The translations under genes were made by a program, and so were the position numbers. DNA of 15,970 nucleotides from CAXSEF01 sp050955025. Lineage in GTDB: Bacteria; Pseudomonadota; Alphaproteobacteria; Acetobacterales; Acetobacteraceae. Position 1 is the stretch's first letter; each line of letters starts with the position of its first letter. The stretch covers positions 1 to 15,970 of the forward strand of contig JBPBQX010000116.1 of NCBI GenBank assembly GCA_050955025.1, written 5' to 3'. The notes under the pieces are model-generated. The model worked only from the letters and a program-made list of their open reading frames with translations. It was not told where the DNA came from and ran no database searches. This document shows, piece by piece, positions 15,801 through 15,970 of this stretch.

Positions 15801-15970
15801 AGCCGGGCAGCGACTGGCTCTCGAGGTGCGCGATGTCGCTGACCTGCGAGGTCAGGGTGCGCTCGTAGTAGTAGACGACGCGGCCCGACATGTCGTCGGC
15901 GGGCAGGCCGTTGTAGCTCCACACCACGCTGATCACCGGGATGCCGATGCCGGGGAAGATGTCGGTGGGC
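12892..15970 (-). CDS. RND efflux pump permease (HAE type), N-terminal end outside window
   Basis: About 1,025 residues are visible, entering at PTDIFPGIGIPVISVVWSYNG, so only the first few dozen residues, including TM1, are missing. It should be a trimeric proton-driven inner-membrane exporter. Two porter/transmembrane halves are seen. TM4 carries the proton-relay aspartates in GGLALAVGILVDDATVTIEN, and the Thr of RPVLMTALAMIIGMLPMAL matches the TM11 Thr of AcrB. The TM10 position of AcrB Lys940 is Ala here (MGVATANSILVV against GLSAKNAIL), which also occurs in some RND subgroups. Conserved VVREGVIAAALTGVMILVFL and SWRSTLIITVSIPLAILAS flank the first bundle. It is the first visible gene of the pump, adaptor, channel operon. 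Substrate class cannot be settled from sequence; heavy-metal (CzcA/CusA) type is less likely. Confidence 0.93.
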   Translation of the reverse strand, partial: PTDIFPGIGIPVISVVWSYNGLPADDMSGRVVYYYERTLTSQVSDIAHLESQSLPGYGVVKIFFQPGVNIDAALAQVTAASQTVLKLLPPGITPPYVLTFNASSVPILQLALSSRTLSQSQLFDTAQNFIRPQLATVAGAAIPSPYGGKVRQVQVDLDQHALQSHHLSAQDVVQALAAQNLIIPTGTEKIGRFEYTVDLNDAPRRIASLNDLPIKRVDGTLIYVHDVAQVHDGSPPQTNLVRVNGSHAVLMTILKSGSVSTLDVIAGVKRLLPQIRASLPPGLTLSPIGDQSVFVTSAVTGVVREGVIAAALTGVMILVFLGSWRSTLIITVSIPLAILASLATLSALGQTINVMTLGGLALAVGILVDDATVTIENINWHLEQGKDIERAILDGAAQIVVPATVSLLCICIVFVPMFALGGVAGFLFRPLAEAVVFAMIASYVLSRTLVPTMASALLRGQDHHDPHEAGTARSRNPLVLFQRGFERRFERLTAGYRALLVAALALRWRFVAGFLAVVLVSFGLAPFLGRDFFPAVEADQIRIHLRAQTGTRIEETAELCDHVEAFLRTQIAPAELGNIVDNIGLPISGINMAYSNSGTIGSEDADILVSLRPGHGSAEAIVDRLRDRMPRRFTGTSFAFLPADIVTQILNFGLPAPLDVQVSGPDQAANRRYAAELLGRISHVAGVADARLQQRSDQPTLDVAMNRSFAGTVGLTERDAATTMLDTLAGSIQSAPTFWLNPKTGVSYPIVVQTPQYDMDSLGSLRNLPITAGTGSEPLGALAQVSPGASDAVVSHYNVRPVLDIYAATHGRDLGAVAGDIDRIIAETAHDLPRGAVVALRGQVTTMTSAYSQLFAGLAFAIVLIYLLIVVNFQSWLDPFVIVTALPVALAGIVWMLFVTGTTLSVPALTGAIMCMGVATANSILVVSFAREQLASGMGAAEAALEAGFTRFRPVLMTALAMIIGMLPMALSADQNAPLGRAVIGGLACATLATLFFVPVVFSIAHARVSAAAARLSASAGHAAA

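Overview
The window is GC-rich DNA from a Gram-negative bacterium, shown by outer-membrane porins, lipoproteins and an RND efflux pump. The sulfite dehydrogenase genes, the porin with an N-terminal coiled coil and the hairpin-rich intergenic repeats together suggest an alphaproteobacterium, perhaps Acetobacteraceae. That placement is inference; no rRNA or other marker gene is present.

Layout. Positions 1-1200 hold the 3' end of soxC overlapping soxD, the molybdoenzyme/cytochrome c pair of sulfur-compound oxidation. After a gene-free 0.6 kb comes a secreted type-B carboxylesterase (1813-3531). It converges on a small outer-membrane barrel gene (3700-4599, minus strand) across a strong hairpin. 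A 485-bp spacer framed by a 14-bp inverted repeat leads to a large porin gene (5085-6806, minus). The porin's signal-peptide region carries a perfect 15-bp hairpin and is preceded by a leader of about 43% GC. Next are a possible small lipoprotein, an OmpR-type response regulator without a visible kinase, a divergent exported alpha/beta-hydrolase-like protein and a convergent small lipoprotein.

From 9967 to the right edge lies a minus-strand RND efflux operon in the order pump (partial), periplasmic adaptor, outer-membrane factor. Together these would span the inner membrane, periplasm and outer membrane.

The most striking signal is a pair of related hairpin-rich elements, A (about 9796-9984) and B (about 11437-11579), in the same orientation at the two ends of the outer-membrane-factor gene. 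Their stems differ in sequence but stay paired. Element B has terminal inverted repeats and is flanked by a 7-bp direct repeat. Element plus one repeat copy is exactly 150 nt, and removing it in silico restores a short, typical lipoprotein signal (MTTPRRASLLCGLAAALAGC) whose GTG start overlaps the adaptor stop codon. B therefore looks like a small mobile element inserted in frame into a signal peptide. Element A supplies the last codons and stop of the same gene.
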